DNA of 64,000 nt from Synoicihabitans lomoniglobus (GTDB lineage Bacteria > Verrucomicrobiota > Verrucomicrobiia > Opitutales > Opitutaceae). The notes beneath the pieces are model-generated. The model saw only the letters and a program-made list of their open reading frames with translations, did not search any database and was not told the origin of the DNA. Shown here piece after piece: positions 23,980-33,502 of the stretch. The translations under genes were made by a program, and so were the position numbers. The stretch spans positions 3,653,501 through 3,717,500 of the forward strand of contig NZ_CP119075.1 in NCBI RefSeq assembly GCF_029023725.1, read 5' to 3'. The stretch's first letter is position 1. Each line of letters opens with the position of its first letter.

Positions 23980-26639
23980 TCACCGAACGTTTTCGCTGGT
24001 GGCGCACGAAGTTCCGCCGCCTGTTTCGTCGCGGACAACAGGAGATCGCGATGGACACCGAGATGCAGTTTCATCTCGACCAGCTCATCGCCGAATTTCG
24101 TGCCGAAGGTTTGTCCGACCGTGAAGCCCGTCTCGCGGCCCGTCGTGAGTTCGGCACGGTTGATGCCTACCGTGAAGAGGTGCGCGATAGTTGGCGTCCA
24201 CCGGCTTTCGCCGAGGCTTGGCGCAGCGTGACGTTGGCCGCGCGCTCCCTGGTGCGCACGCCCGGTTTCACCGTCCTGGCCGTCATCACCCTCGGACTGG
24301 GCATCGGGGCGAACACCGCCATGTTCAGCGTCGTCAACGGCATTGCTTTCAAACCCCTTCCCTACCGCGACGCCGACACGCTCGACTACGTGTTCCGCCG
24401 CACGGCGGAAGCTGCTAAAGGCTCATTTTCCGCGCCTGATTTTGAAGACTTTCGCTCCGCGGCTTCCGGCATTTACAGCGACATCGCCGGCACGGCTTTT
24501 GGAGACGTCAGCCTCGCGGAACCCGGCGCGCCCGCTGAAATCGCGGACCGCATGCTGGTGACGAGTAACTTTTTCGACATGCTGGGTTTGCCGCCCACGC
24601 ACGGCCGTGATTTCCGCCCCGAGGAGGACACTGCCGGCGCGGCGGCGGTCGCCATGATCAGCCATAGTTTGTGGCAAAATCGCTTCGGCGCACGCGATGA
24701 CATCGTGGGGCAGACCATTCGACTCAACGGCGATCCGCACACGGTCATTGGGATCGTGCCCGAGGCGTTCAACGATTGGCGTCATCTCGGTTGGGTCGAC
24801 GTCTTTTGCCCGCTCGCACTCACCGCCGACCAGCGCGCCGATCGCGGCACGCCGGCAGTCGAGATCATGGCCCGTCGTGCGCCCGGAGTCACCGCTGCAG
24901 CCGCCGGTGCCTTTGTTTCCGCGTATGGAGAACAATTGGCGCAGGACCATCCCGACCTGCACGCCGAGAGTTCCGCCTATACCATGGCTGTTCCCGAAAT
25001 CGTAACGGACAGCGGGTCCAAAGTGACGCTGGGCATGTTGCTCGGTTTGTCGGGTTTTGTCGTGGTGATCGCCTGCTCCAACCTCGCCAATTTCCTGCTG
25101 GCGCGCACCATGGAACGGTCGCGGGAATTTGCTGTGCGCTCCGCGTTGGGCGCGTCCCGTAGGCAGCTGCTGCAGCCCCTTTTGCTCGAAGCACTCATCC
25201 TCGCGTCGTTGGGCGGACTCGTGGCCATTCTAGTCGCGACCGGGGTGACGGATTGGCTGCGTATCCGCAGTACCGACGACGCCGGCGAACAGGTCGTGAT
25301 GGCGGTCAATTGGTCCGTCATGAGCTGGGCATTCGTGTGCTCACTCGTCACGGCCGTCGCCTTCGGTCTCGCCCCGGCTCTGTTTGCGATGCGGCTCAAT
25401 CTCAACGAAACGCTTAAGAGCGGCGGCCGGGGCACCACCGGAGGACGCGGTCACCAGCTTATGCGCCACCTGTTGATTGTCGGGCAATTCGCCCTCGCCA
25501 TGGTGCTGCTCACGGGTTCGGCGTTGTTCATCAATGGTCTGGCCGAACTCACCGATCGCCGCACCGGTTGGAATTCGGAGCACCTGCTCACCGGCACCTT
25601 TCTGCTACCCGAAGCGGAATACCCTTCGCCCGAGAAAATCCGGGCGTTTCAGGACCTGGCCCTCGAGCGACTGCGCGCGCTCCCCGGGATCGCCTCCGTC
25701 GGGCTCTCCTCGCATCCGCCGTTCTACGCCGGATCCGAGTCGCGACGTGTTGTGGTGCAAGGGCAGGAGCGTCCACCGCAGGGACGCGAGCCGACTGCCC
25801 TGATCAATGTCATCACGCCCGACTATCTGAATACGGTCGGAACGACGGTGCGCGCCGGTCGCGCCTTCGATCAACGTGATACCAGCGATGCGCCGCTCGC
25901 CGTCATCATCAATGCCGCCATGGCTGAAACGCTGTTCGAAGGAACCGACCCCATCGGCCGTCGGATCGCCCGCGTCAACGAGTCTGATCTCGCTTGGGCG
26001 GAGGTCGTCGGCGTCGTTAGCAACGTAAGCAACACGTTGCCCGATCCGGCCATCACACCCTTTCAAGTCTACGTCCCGATGGCGCAGGAACCACGCACTT
26101 ATAATGAGATGGCAGTGCGCACCAACGGGGTGGACCCGAACTCACTCGCCTCCGCGATTCGGACGACCATCGCCGATCTCGATCCCGACCTGCCGGTGCG
26201 AAACCTCAAAAGTGCCGACGACCGTGTCGCACGCGCCCTTTATCAACTCGGCGTGCTCCGCGACATGTTGACCGGCTTCGCCTGCCTCGGTCTCGCGCTC
26301 GCCGCCATCGGCATTTACGGCGTGATCGCCCGCACCATGGCGCAGCGCCGCAATGAATTTGGTATTCGCCTCGCCCTCGGTGCCCAGGTGCAGGACATCA
26401 CCCGCATCGTGCTCGCGGCAGGCGCTCGGCTTTCGCTCACGGGTGCGGCGTTGGGGCTCATCGGCGGGATCGGTCTGTCGCAATTACTCAAAATGGGCTT
26501 CCCCAACATGCAGCTGGAAAACCCATGGATTATCGCTGGTGCCACCGCCTTGCTGGTGGTGATCGCCCTCGTCGCCTGCTACCTGCCCGCCCGCCACGCG
26601 GCGCAGATTAGTCCCACCGAGGCGTTGCGAGCGGAGTGA
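23976..26639 (+). CDS. ADOP-type ABC transporter permease
   Basis: An 887-residue permease of the acidobacterial duplicated orphan permease (ADOP) type. A charged cytoplasmic prefix (residues 1-75; DTEMQFHLDQLIAEFRAEGL, SDREARLAARREFG) precedes two copies of the MacB periplasmic plus FtsX membrane module. The first helix is VLAVITLGLGIGANTAMFSV; FtsX helices occur near residues 360-470 and 765-885 (GIYGVIARTMAQRRNEFGIR near the second). No ATPase gene is adjacent, as usual for ADOP proteins. The substrate is unknown; PadR pairing is typical. Its stop is followed directly by the DUF3291 gene. Confidence 0.94.
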   Translation: MITERFRWWRTKFRRLFRRGQQEIAMDTEMQFHLDQLIAEFRAEGLSDREARLAARREFGTVDAYREEVRDSWRPPAFAEAWRSVTLAARSLVRTPGFTVLAVITLGLGIGANTAMFSVVNGIAFKPLPYRDADTLDYVFRRTAEAAKGSFSAPDFEDFRSAASGIYSDIAGTAFGDVSLAEPGAPAEIADRMLVTSNFFDMLGLPPTHGRDFRPEEDTAGAAAVAMISHSLWQNRFGARDDIVGQTIRLNGDPHTVIGIVPEAFNDWRHLGWVDVFCPLALTADQRADRGTPAVEIMARRAPGVTAAAAGAFVSAYGEQLAQDHPDLHAESSAYTMAVPEIVTDSGSKVTLGMLLGLSGFVVVIACSNLANFLLARTMERSREFAVRSALGASRRQLLQPLLLEALILASLGGLVAILVATGVTDWLRIRSTDDAGEQVVMAVNWSVMSWAFVCSLVTAVAFGLAPALFAMRLNLNETLKSGGRGTTGGRGHQLMRHLLIVGQFALAMVLLTGSALFINGLAELTDRRTGWNSEHLLTGTFLLPEAEYPSPEKIRAFQDLALERLRALPGIASVGLSSHPPFYAGSESRRVVVQGQERPPQGREPTALINVITPDYLNTVGTTVRAGRAFDQRDTSDAPLAVIINAAMAETLFEGTDPIGRRIARVNESDLAWAEVVGVVSNVSNTLPDPAITPFQVYVPMAQEPRTYNEMAVRTNGVDPNSLASAIRTTIADLDPDLPVRNLKSADDRVARALYQLGVLRDMLTGFACLGLALAAIGIYGVIARTMAQRRNEFGIRLALGAQVQDITRIVLAAGARLSLTGAALGLIGGIGLSQLLKMGFPNMQLENPWIIAGATALLVVIALVACYLPARHAAQISPTEALRAE

Positions 26640-26660
26640 ATGAATGCATGGGTTCGGGCC

Positions 26661-27107
26661 ATGCCCCACCTCCTTGCCCAAATCAATATCGCCCTCGGCA
26701 AAGCCCCCCTCGACGACCCAATCATGCGCGGATTCACCGAGCAGCTCGATGCGGTCAACGCACTCGCCGAGGCTTCGCCGGGGTTCGTGTGGCGCCTGCA
26801 GGATGAGAGTAGTGATGCCACCGCGATTCGGGCGTTTCCAGATCCGCTGATGATTGTGAACATGTCCGTCTGGACAGACGCCGACGCGCTCAAGGCCTAC
26901 GTTTACAAGAACCAACACGGCACGGCGTTTCGCAATCGCCACGATTGGTTCGAAAAACGCGACCAACCCGGTCTCGCCCTCTGGTGGATCCCGGCGGGCA
27001 CTCAACCCACGGTCGAGGAAGGCAAAGCGCGCCTCGAAACCTTGGCCCGGCTCGGTCCCACCGCCGAATCATTCACCTTTCGCACGGTCTATCCCGCGCC
27101 TTCCTGA
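26661..27107 (+). CDS. DUF3291 domain-containing protein
   Basis: A 148-residue cytoplasmic protein of the DUF3291 family, an alpha/beta-barrel (antibiotic-biosynthesis-monooxygenase-like) fold. Features are HLLAQINIALGKAPLDDPIM, then ALAEASPGFVWRLQDE and MIVNMSVWTDADALKAYVYK, with WWIPAGTQPTVEEGKARLE near the end. The ATG at 26661 starts exactly at the family boundary; an upstream ATG at 26640 directly abuts the permease stop. It may be the last member of the padR operon. Function unknown. Confidence 0.88.
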   Translation: MPHLLAQINIALGKAPLDDPIMRGFTEQLDAVNALAEASPGFVWRLQDESSDATAIRAFPDPLMIVNMSVWTDADALKAYVYKNQHGTAFRNRHDWFEKRDQPGLALWWIPAGTQPTVEEGKARLETLARLGPTAESFTFRTVYPAPS

Positions 27108-27166
27108 GACCACGCAATTTTTCTGAAACTCGGCGAGCAGTTCGCGGGTGTAGAGAGCACCAATTC

Positions 27167-28462
27167 ATGAATTTCCCTTCCTCGTTCCCGCCCGCGAAAA
27201 CGGTGCTCGTCGTCATATTCAGTGTCCTCTTGGGAGCCTCGCTTCGAGCCGATGACACGACGGCGTCGGCCACCGCCGCCAACGACGAATTCATGCCCGA
27301 TGTGCAGCTGGCCCCCTTTGTGGTGAACGGCGAACCCCTCGCCATTTCGATTCATGCGCGCACAAAGCGAGACCGGCGCTACGCCGAAGATTTCGCCGAA
27401 GAAGTGATCGCCGTCGCCCACGAAACCCTGAACGGATCGACCGGACGAGGTCTCGTCATCATCGGCCGACAAGACGAGCCCCACCCCATCTTCGTTTTCC
27501 GCCAATTTCTGGCCATGGCCGAAGCCAACGAACTCGATCCCGCAGTGGCTAAATCCGCGACCGAGCTGACCCGCATCATGCAAGACTGGCGGAAGAAGAT
27601 GAACATGGATGACGAGGAGAAGAACGAGGAGGACGCGTTGGAGCTCAACATGGACAATGTCATCACCGCCCTGCCCCTACCCCTCGAGGGCGTCGCATCG
27701 AAGCTCTATCAAATCGCCTGGAAGGAAAATTTCGAAGTGGACCGCATCGACCAAAAGCTGCGCGTCCTCACGGCGGCGGATTTGGCGGACGATCAGTTTT
27801 CCAATTTTCACTGGGTCTACTACTTGCCGCCGCGCAACGCCTTCAATCAGGCGCTCAAAGAGATCCTGCCCGCCGCGATGAAGAAAGAGAAGATGGGCAT
27901 TTTCAAACGGGCCGCTCTGCGCAGTGCGATTTTTGTGTTTAAACCCGCCATCAAAAAGGCGGTCGAAGGCATGCGCAAAGGCATGCTGTTCATGACGGTC
28001 ATGCATGCGCGCACCGACTACAGCGACGAGGACATCATGGCGTTGACCGGAGCCTACGTCGAAGTGCTGATGCCGGACTTCAAGTTCAATGGCGGCACGG
28101 AACATCAGCGGGCTGTGGAAGCGATTGAGGCTCAAAAAATCAAGAACGAGGAATACGCCCGCAATCCATTCATCACCCCCGACCGCCTCACCACTTTCGA
28201 CGCGGCGACTTACTCCGCTTTCGAGGGCGAGTATGTATTGGACAGCAAGAAAGCCACGCACTGGTTCAAACGCGACGGCGATACCTACACGTGGACTTAC
28301 CAGGAAGACGAGCCCCGCACGTTTCATCCCGCGGGCGAACGCCTCTTGGTCAAAGACGACGGCAAGATGACGATCGAGTTCCAGGTCGACGAAACGGGCA
28401 CGGTCACCGGCGTCGAGGAACGTTGGCATCGCCGCCGCCAAATGGTGGCAAAATTGAAGTGA
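27167..28462 (+). CDS. exported hypothetical protein
   Basis: A 431-residue protein with a signal peptide (KTVLVVIFSVLLGASLRADD) followed by a short low-complexity linker and VQLAPFVVNGEPLAISIHAR, a beta-rich opening I have seen near the start of exported Opitutaceae proteins. The middle is helical and charged (TRIMQDWRKKMNMDDEEKNE). The C-terminal 70 residues resemble a small beta-rich domain (TYSAFEGEYVLDSKKATHWF). I recognise no family and no catalytic motif. It stands alone between the DUF3291 gene and the small exported protein at 28552. Confidence 0.75.
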   Translation: MNFPSSFPPAKTVLVVIFSVLLGASLRADDTTASATAANDEFMPDVQLAPFVVNGEPLAISIHARTKRDRRYAEDFAEEVIAVAHETLNGSTGRGLVIIGRQDEPHPIFVFRQFLAMAEANELDPAVAKSATELTRIMQDWRKKMNMDDEEKNEEDALELNMDNVITALPLPLEGVASKLYQIAWKENFEVDRIDQKLRVLTAADLADDQFSNFHWVYYLPPRNAFNQALKEILPAAMKKEKMGIFKRAALRSAIFVFKPAIKKAVEGMRKGMLFMTVMHARTDYSDEDIMALTGAYVEVLMPDFKFNGGTEHQRAVEAIEAQKIKNEEYARNPFITPDRLTTFDAATYSAFEGEYVLDSKKATHWFKRDGDTYTWTYQEDEPRTFHPAGERLLVKDDGKMTIEFQVDETGTVTGVEERWHRRRQMVAKLK

Positions 28463-28490
28463 GGGCGCGGACCGCGGGGTCTTAACTGAA

Positions 28491-28508
28491 GGCGAACTGG
28501 TGTTCGCC
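28491..28508. other. short perfect hairpin
   Basis: GGCGAAC-TGGT-GTTCGCC, 7-bp stem and 4-nt loop, between the two exported-protein genes and 44 bp before the second ATG. No T-run follows, so a terminator is unlikely; it may be a leader hairpin or chance. Confidence 0.3.
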
Positions 28509-28551
28509 CAATCTGCCTGTATCGGGCACTGAACCGAAATCCCCCCACCCC

Positions 28552-29127
28552 ATGAAAAAACTCATCCTGCTGCTCCTCGCATCGGCCACCATCAGTCTGT
28601 CCCCGCTGTGGGCCCAGGAGAATCCCGATCGCGATCAGCCGCTCGTCAACATCTCCACCCGAACCACGATCACGCCGGACAATCCCCGCGTCATCGTGGG
28701 TTTTACGGTCCCCGGCAATCCCGACCCCGATCGACCACTCTACCCCAAGACGCTCTTGTTGCGCGCCATCGGGCCAGGACTCGCCCAGTTTGCGGTGACC
28801 AACGCGCTCGCCGATCCGCAGGTGCAGGTATTCAACGCCGCCGAGGTCGAAATATCCGCCAATTGGAGCGACTTCACTGCGCCGCTCAACCCCGATAATG
28901 AGAACGACGCCACCGCCGCCGTTCGCGCCACCAACGCCGCCTCAGTGGCCGAGACCGCCGCCGCCCTGGGCGCCTTTGCGGTGGTCGTTCCCACGGTCGA
29001 CACCCCCGTCGTGGCCGACTACTCGAACGCGATCGGACTGCCCGGCGGCAACTACACGGTTGTGGTCAGCTCCAAGTCCGGGGGCACTGGCGACGTGGTC
29101 GTCGAGGTCTACTCGGTGCACAACTAA
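28552..29127 (+). CDS. exported single-copy repeat-domain protein
   Basis: A 191-residue protein that consists of a signal peptide (MKKLILLLLASATISLSPLW, then AQ) and one copy of the domain also seen twice in the multicopper oxidase (18401) and twice in the matrixin (37689). Aligned features are VNISTRTTI near the start, KTLLLRAIGPGLAQFAVTNA, LADP, ANW, LGAF and a terminal VVVEVYS. This copy has an insert with Asn/Asp-rich residues near 110-120. Because it lacks any catalytic partner, it shows that the domain can stand alone. Function unknown; periplasmic or surface location. Confidence 0.82.
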   Translation: MKKLILLLLASATISLSPLWAQENPDRDQPLVNISTRTTITPDNPRVIVGFTVPGNPDPDRPLYPKTLLLRAIGPGLAQFAVTNALADPQVQVFNAAEVEISANWSDFTAPLNPDNENDATAAVRATNAASVAETAAALGAFAVVVPTVDTPVVADYSNAIGLPGGNYTVVVSSKSGGTGDVVVEVYSVHN

Positions 29128-29195
29128 ACCGCGCCAGTTTTCGGGCGCGTGAATTGAGGTGAAACCTGTCGCCCGTTTGGCGGACTCACTTAGCC

Positions 29196-29921
29196 ATGAA
29201 GCGCGCCTCATTTGATTCCGTCCGTGACCACTTTTTCGCCGTTGCCCGCCAACAGTGGCGGGCGTGGCGAGGTTATGTGATATTCTTCGCCTTCGTGTGG
29301 GTGCCGCTGCGCTCATCGGTGGTCGACTACAGCCCGGTGCCCACGGGTTCAATGAACCCGACGATCCTCGAAGGTGACGTCGTCTGGGTGAACAAGCTGG
29401 CCTATGGCCTGCGCGTGCCACTTACCCAGATCCACCTCGCGACGTGGTCCGAGCCCCGGCGCGGTGACATCATTGTCGTGCTTTTGCCGGAGGACCAAAC
29501 CCGTCTCGTCAAACGGGTCGTGGGAGTGCCCGGAGATACGATCGAATTGCGCGACAATCATCTGATCCTCAACAGCGCACCGGTCGATTACGGTCCGCCC
29601 ACGCAGGATTACGGGGCCACCATTGCGCGTCGATTCCGGCCACATGCCGCGTTTGCCGAGGAACAACTCGCCGGGGTTTCGCACCCCGTGATGGGGTTGA
29701 CGGTGGTATCAGCGCCCCATCGCAACGCCGGTCCGGTCACCGTTCCACTCGATCGCTATTTCCTGATGGGCGATTCCCGCGACAACAGCCACGACTCGCG
29801 GGTCTATGGCTTCGCCCACCGGGAAGCGGTGCTCGGTAAAGCCGAAGGCGTCCTGGCCTCGCTCGACATCAACGACACCTACCTGCCTCGCTGGTCCCGG
29901 TTTTTCTCCGCATTGCGGTAG
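29196..29921 (+). CDS. lepB: signal peptidase I
   Basis: A 241-residue type I signal peptidase. One membrane helix (RGYVIFFAFVWVPLRSSVVD) precedes the catalytic Ser52 in the VPTGSMNPTILEGD box. The catalytic Lys106 lies in RLVKRVVGVPGDTIELRD, and box E is LMGDSRDNSHDSRVYGF. It removes signal peptides of Sec-exported proteins at the outer face of the inner membrane. It is a single-helix form close to the typical length. It stands alone downstream of the exported repeat-domain gene; the window encodes many candidate substrates. Confidence 0.95.
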   Translation: MKRASFDSVRDHFFAVARQQWRAWRGYVIFFAFVWVPLRSSVVDYSPVPTGSMNPTILEGDVVWVNKLAYGLRVPLTQIHLATWSEPRRGDIIVVLLPEDQTRLVKRVVGVPGDTIELRDNHLILNSAPVDYGPPTQDYGATIARRFRPHAAFAEEQLAGVSHPVMGLTVVSAPHRNAGPVTVPLDRYFLMGDSRDNSHDSRVYGFAHREAVLGKAEGVLASLDINDTYLPRWSRFFSALR

Positions 29922-29966
29922 TCGGGTCCTGCCGGAGTATCGTCAATTCCTCATGCAGTTGACCCA

Positions 29967-30014
29967 CCTACGGCGCGTGGTTCGCACCGTAGGCCGCGAG
30001 CTCGCTCGCGCTCG
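29967..30014 (+). repeat. REP-like element with inverted GTAG heads
   Basis: CCTACGGCGCG (29967-29977) and CGCACCGTAGG (29983-29993) are inverted repeats (10 of 11 matches, loop TGGTT), so GTAG heads point in both directions. The right head is followed by a palindrome CGCGAG-CTCG-CTCGCG (29995-30010). It lies in the gap between the convergent lepB and helicase genes, a usual REP location. No T-run, so not a clear terminator. Confidence 0.5.
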
Positions 30015-30034
30015 ACCCTCCTGAGCTGACCGGC

Positions 30035-32887
30035 TTACAACGAAAACCCCGCGACAATCAGACGGATGGAGTCGAGACGCACGCGGGCGTCGCGAATCGC
30101 GCCACAGGTTTTCTTGAGCTGTTGTTGCGCGAGTTTGATTTCTTCCGGACGCACGTGGTCGTTGAGTTTCGACAAATCCACCAGGCGTTGCAGGTCGGCT
30201 CCGAGCTGCGCCTGCGCGGACTGCTCCGCGGCCGTTTTCACTTGGACCACCTTGCGCTCTGCCAGATCGGTGGCGCCATCAATGAGGTTTTTGAGCAACG
30301 CGGGATTAAACTCGGGCCGCTCCAAAAACGGCGCGATCGGGACGTCCTTGACGAGATCGGTCACCGTGGCGACGTCCCACTCAGCGGTGAGATCACCGCC
30401 GCGCAAATCGACCACCATCCGCACCGGCTGAGGCGATAGGAACTGGTCCACGTGCCAACGCGAGTCGGCCACCGTTTCGAGCACGAAAACGGCTTCGACG
30501 AGAATGTTGGGCACTTCCGCCTCAACCAACCCAAACGCGGTCGTGCCGGTGGGCGAGTTGATCAACAAATCAAGACTGTCGGTGACGAGCGGATGGTCCG
30601 CCGAAACGAATCGAATATCTTCGCGCACAATCGCGCGCTGGCGGTCAAACGTCGCCAGCATGCCATCGCGCGGAATGGACGGAAATCCTTCCACGTAGGC
30701 GTGATCGGCATCGAGGAAGAAATCGCCTTCCTCGTGGTCTTTCATGCGCACACCAAAGTGCTCCATGAGCTCGGTCACGATGCGGCGCATGGTCAGATCC
30801 TCATCCGCTGCGCGCACCGCCGCGATGGCCTCGGCCGCCACTTGGGGATCGAAGGAATTCAGCTCCAGCAAACGGTCCCGGCCGCGATGCATTTTCTCCA
30901 GCAACGCGGCACGATACTTCGCCGTCTCGGCGATGAGGGCCTTCAGTTCCTTCGGCTCCGGCGGCTTTTTGCCCACGCCGAAGCGCGTGGCCAAAACCAA
31001 GACCCGTTCGCGGAAGGCTTGGGCAAACTCGTTGCCGCCATGCATGGGCTGGGCGAAGGCGTCGAGTCCGTGCTCATACCACTCGACCACGCAAGCCTCG
31101 GCGCTGCCCTCGATGTAGGGCACATGAATGCGAATCGTCTCCGTTTGCCCGATACGGTCGAGCCGGCCGATACGTTGCTCGACCAAACCGGGGTTGAGCG
31201 GCAGGTCGAAGAGGACGAGGTGGTGGGCAAACTGGAAATTGCGACCCTCGCTGCCGATCTCGGAACAGATCAATAATTGCGCGCCATCGGTCTCCGCAAA
31301 CCAAGCGGCGTTGCGGTCACGTTGCACCAGTTCCAGGCCTTCGTGAAAGACGCCGGCTTTGGCGGTCATCTTCTCGCGCAACGCCGCTTCGATCGCGACG
31401 ACTTTGCGCTGGGTGCGGCAAATGATGAGCACTTTGCGGCTCGGATCGGCCTTGAGGAAATCGACCAACCACAGGATGCGCGGGTCATCGCGAAAATTGT
31501 GCCGGATCTCGCTCGCACGGCCAGTTTCCTCGGCCTCGAGCTCGCGGGCCACGCGAGTGAGCAACGCGGGCGACTCCGCCGGCAGCGGCACCGGACAAAA
31601 CTGGCGCGACGGGAAGCCCGTCATGGCCGCACGAGTGTTGCGAAACACCACGCGACCGGTGCCGTGTTGATCGAGCAGCGTGCGCAGCAGTTCGTCGCGG
31701 GCGCCGGGTTTACCCTTTTCGAGAGATGCCAGATGCTCCGCCAACGTATCGGGGTCGCGGTCGAAGATTTGCGCCAACTTCTTGTGATCGGCCGCGTCGA
31801 GTCGTTTGCCTTCGACGATCTTCTCCGCAACTTCGGCCACCTTGCCGAAGTCTTCGGCTTCGTCGCGAAACGCCTCCAAGTCGCTGTAGCGGTGCGGATC
31901 GAGCAGGCGCAGACGAGCAAAATGCCCCTCCAGGCCGAGCTGCGTCGGCGTGGCGGTGAGCAACAGTAACCCGCGGCTCTTTTTGGCCAACGCCTCGACG
32001 AGCCGATATTCCGGGCTCACGTCGTCTGCATTGACTGACCAACCGAGATGATGGGCTTCGTCGACCACGATCATGTCCCAGCCCGCCGCGACGACTTGTT
32101 CGAAACGGTTCTCGTGCTTGGCAGGAAACTCAACACTGCACAGCGCGAGTTGATCGCTCAGAAACGGGTTCTCCTCCGGGTCGCTGGCTTCGCAATCGAA
32201 ACAACGTTGCTCGTCGAAGATACTGAACCAGAGATTAAAGCGGCGCAGCAACTCGACGAACCATTGGTGCGTGAGCGACTCGGGCACGAGGATGAGCGCC
32301 CGCTTCACTTTGCCCACCGTGAGCAGACGCTGCAGGATGAGACAGGCCTCGATCGTTTTACCCAGACCCACTTCATCGGCCAACAGCACCCGCGGGATCT
32401 GCCGCGAGGTGACGGTTTGCAGGATGTAGAACTGGTGCGGGATGAGCTCCAGCCGCCCGCCGAGGAAACCGCGCACGGGCGAAGCGAGAAACTGGGATTT
32501 CGCCTGCAGGGCGCGGTGACGCAGATTGAAGACGGATCCCTCATCGGTTTGCCCCGCCATGAGACGATCGAGCGGACCCGCCGCACCGGCGACGTCGGAT
32601 ATTTCATCCTCCACGATGCGATGGCCTCCGCCGACATAGACCAGCAAGCCATCCTGCTCATCGACGGATTCGACGACAAACGTCTCGCCCTTGCGCGTAG
32701 CCACCTTTTGGCCTTCGCGGAACTGCACCCGGGAGAGCACCGTGGTGCCCTGCCCATAGAGCCGCTGCTCGCCGGCCGCCGGGAACGACACCCCGATGCG
32801 CCCGCCATCCAGGCTCACGACAATGCCCAAACCCAACTCAGGTTCCGGCTCACTTACACAACGTTGTCCGATTCGATTTAACGACAC
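30035..32887 (-). CDS. rapA: RapA-like SNF2 helicase
   Basis: A 950-residue Swi2/Snf2-type protein resembling RNA polymerase-associated RapA. An N-terminal Tudor-like segment (residues 15-95) is followed by the ATPase: Walker A LADEVGLGKTIEACLIL (Lys at about 177), DEAH box VVDEAHHLGW (276-279) and LLLLTATPTQLGLEGHFARL. The helicase C half follows (KVLIICRTQRKVVAIEAALR; EQRIGRLDRIGQTETIRIHV). A long C-terminal region with a coiled coil fits RapA. It is thought to remodel and recycle RNA polymerase. Start codon GTG. It stands alone, convergent with lepB. The gene symbol rests on domain layout. Confidence 0.9.
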   Translation of the reverse strand: MSLNRIGQRCVSEPEPELGLGIVVSLDGGRIGVSFPAAGEQRLYGQGTTVLSRVQFREGQKVATRKGETFVVESVDEQDGLLVYVGGGHRIVEDEISDVAGAAGPLDRLMAGQTDEGSVFNLRHRALQAKSQFLASPVRGFLGGRLELIPHQFYILQTVTSRQIPRVLLADEVGLGKTIEACLILQRLLTVGKVKRALILVPESLTHQWFVELLRRFNLWFSIFDEQRCFDCEASDPEENPFLSDQLALCSVEFPAKHENRFEQVVAAGWDMIVVDEAHHLGWSVNADDVSPEYRLVEALAKKSRGLLLLTATPTQLGLEGHFARLRLLDPHRYSDLEAFRDEAEDFGKVAEVAEKIVEGKRLDAADHKKLAQIFDRDPDTLAEHLASLEKGKPGARDELLRTLLDQHGTGRVVFRNTRAAMTGFPSRQFCPVPLPAESPALLTRVARELEAEETGRASEIRHNFRDDPRILWLVDFLKADPSRKVLIICRTQRKVVAIEAALREKMTAKAGVFHEGLELVQRDRNAAWFAETDGAQLLICSEIGSEGRNFQFAHHLVLFDLPLNPGLVEQRIGRLDRIGQTETIRIHVPYIEGSAEACVVEWYEHGLDAFAQPMHGGNEFAQAFRERVLVLATRFGVGKKPPEPKELKALIAETAKYRAALLEKMHRGRDRLLELNSFDPQVAAEAIAAVRAADEDLTMRRIVTELMEHFGVRMKDHEEGDFFLDADHAYVEGFPSIPRDGMLATFDRQRAIVREDIRFVSADHPLVTDSLDLLINSPTGTTAFGLVEAEVPNILVEAVFVLETVADSRWHVDQFLSPQPVRMVVDLRGGDLTAEWDVATVTDLVKDVPIAPFLERPEFNPALLKNLIDGATDLAERKVVQVKTAAEQSAQAQLGADLQRLVDLSKLNDHVRPEEIKLAQQQLKKTCGAIRDARVRLDSIRLIVAGFSL

Positions 32888-32930
32888 GCTCCCACAACGA
32901 ACCCGCGTTCGCCCGGTTTCAAAGCGAATT

Positions 32931-33479
32931 TTAGTCGATCACAAAACGAAGCTCATCCACCGCGAGATATTCGCCTTCCCGCGGGCCGCTGAAACGCACG
33001 TAGGCAATCCCTTTGCCACTCACTTCCAGCTCGAACGTCGGCATCGGCTGGCTTGGATCGGTGCGCTGGGGCACGCGCTCGATTCTTACGAAATCCAGTT
33101 GATTACCTTCATTATCAAACGCTTCCAACATAGCCGCGCTGCCGGTATGCGCCCAACACCGCGCCACGACGCGACTCACCGGCACTGGAAAACGTGCTTC
33201 CAGCGGAATCGGCTCATCGGCCATGGCAGCGAGAATACCTTGGTTTTCCGTGCCGATGTGGGGAAAGAACGTCAGACTGCCCTCGGCGGTGGATTCAGTG
33301 GGTTTCCACGCCAATCCGAGCGCCACGCCCTGCTCTTCCCACGTGGGAATCCACTCCCCCAGCGCGCCACCTTCAAAATCCAGCACGGTCTCCGCCGCCC
33401 TCGCGGGCGCGGCGAAACACCAAAGCCCCACCACGACCAAGGCGAACGCGTTTCTGAATCGGTGTTTAGCTGTGTCCAT
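32931..33479 (-). CDS. exported hypothetical protein
   Basis: A 182-residue protein with a clear signal peptide (AFALVVVGLWCFAAPARAAE) and a beta-rich body (TVLDFEGGALGEWIPTWEEQ, then VSGKGIAYVRFSGPREGEYL), reminiscent of jelly-roll carbohydrate-binding or PEP-CTERM-like domains but without a C-terminal sorting signal. No family recognised. It is the downstream-most member of a minus-strand series of exported proteins, 23 bp after the DUF1552 stop, so it may be part of the DUF1592/DUF1552 operon. Confidence 0.72.
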   Translation of the reverse strand: MDTAKHRFRNAFALVVVGLWCFAAPARAAETVLDFEGGALGEWIPTWEEQGVALGLAWKPTESTAEGSLTFFPHIGTENQGILAAMADEPIPLEARFPVPVSRVVARCWAHTGSAAMLEAFDNEGNQLDFVRIERVPQRTDPSQPMPTFELEVSGKGIAYVRFSGPREGEYLAVDELRFVID

Positions 33480-33502
33480 CGGTGGTTAAAATAAGAAAAC
33501 CT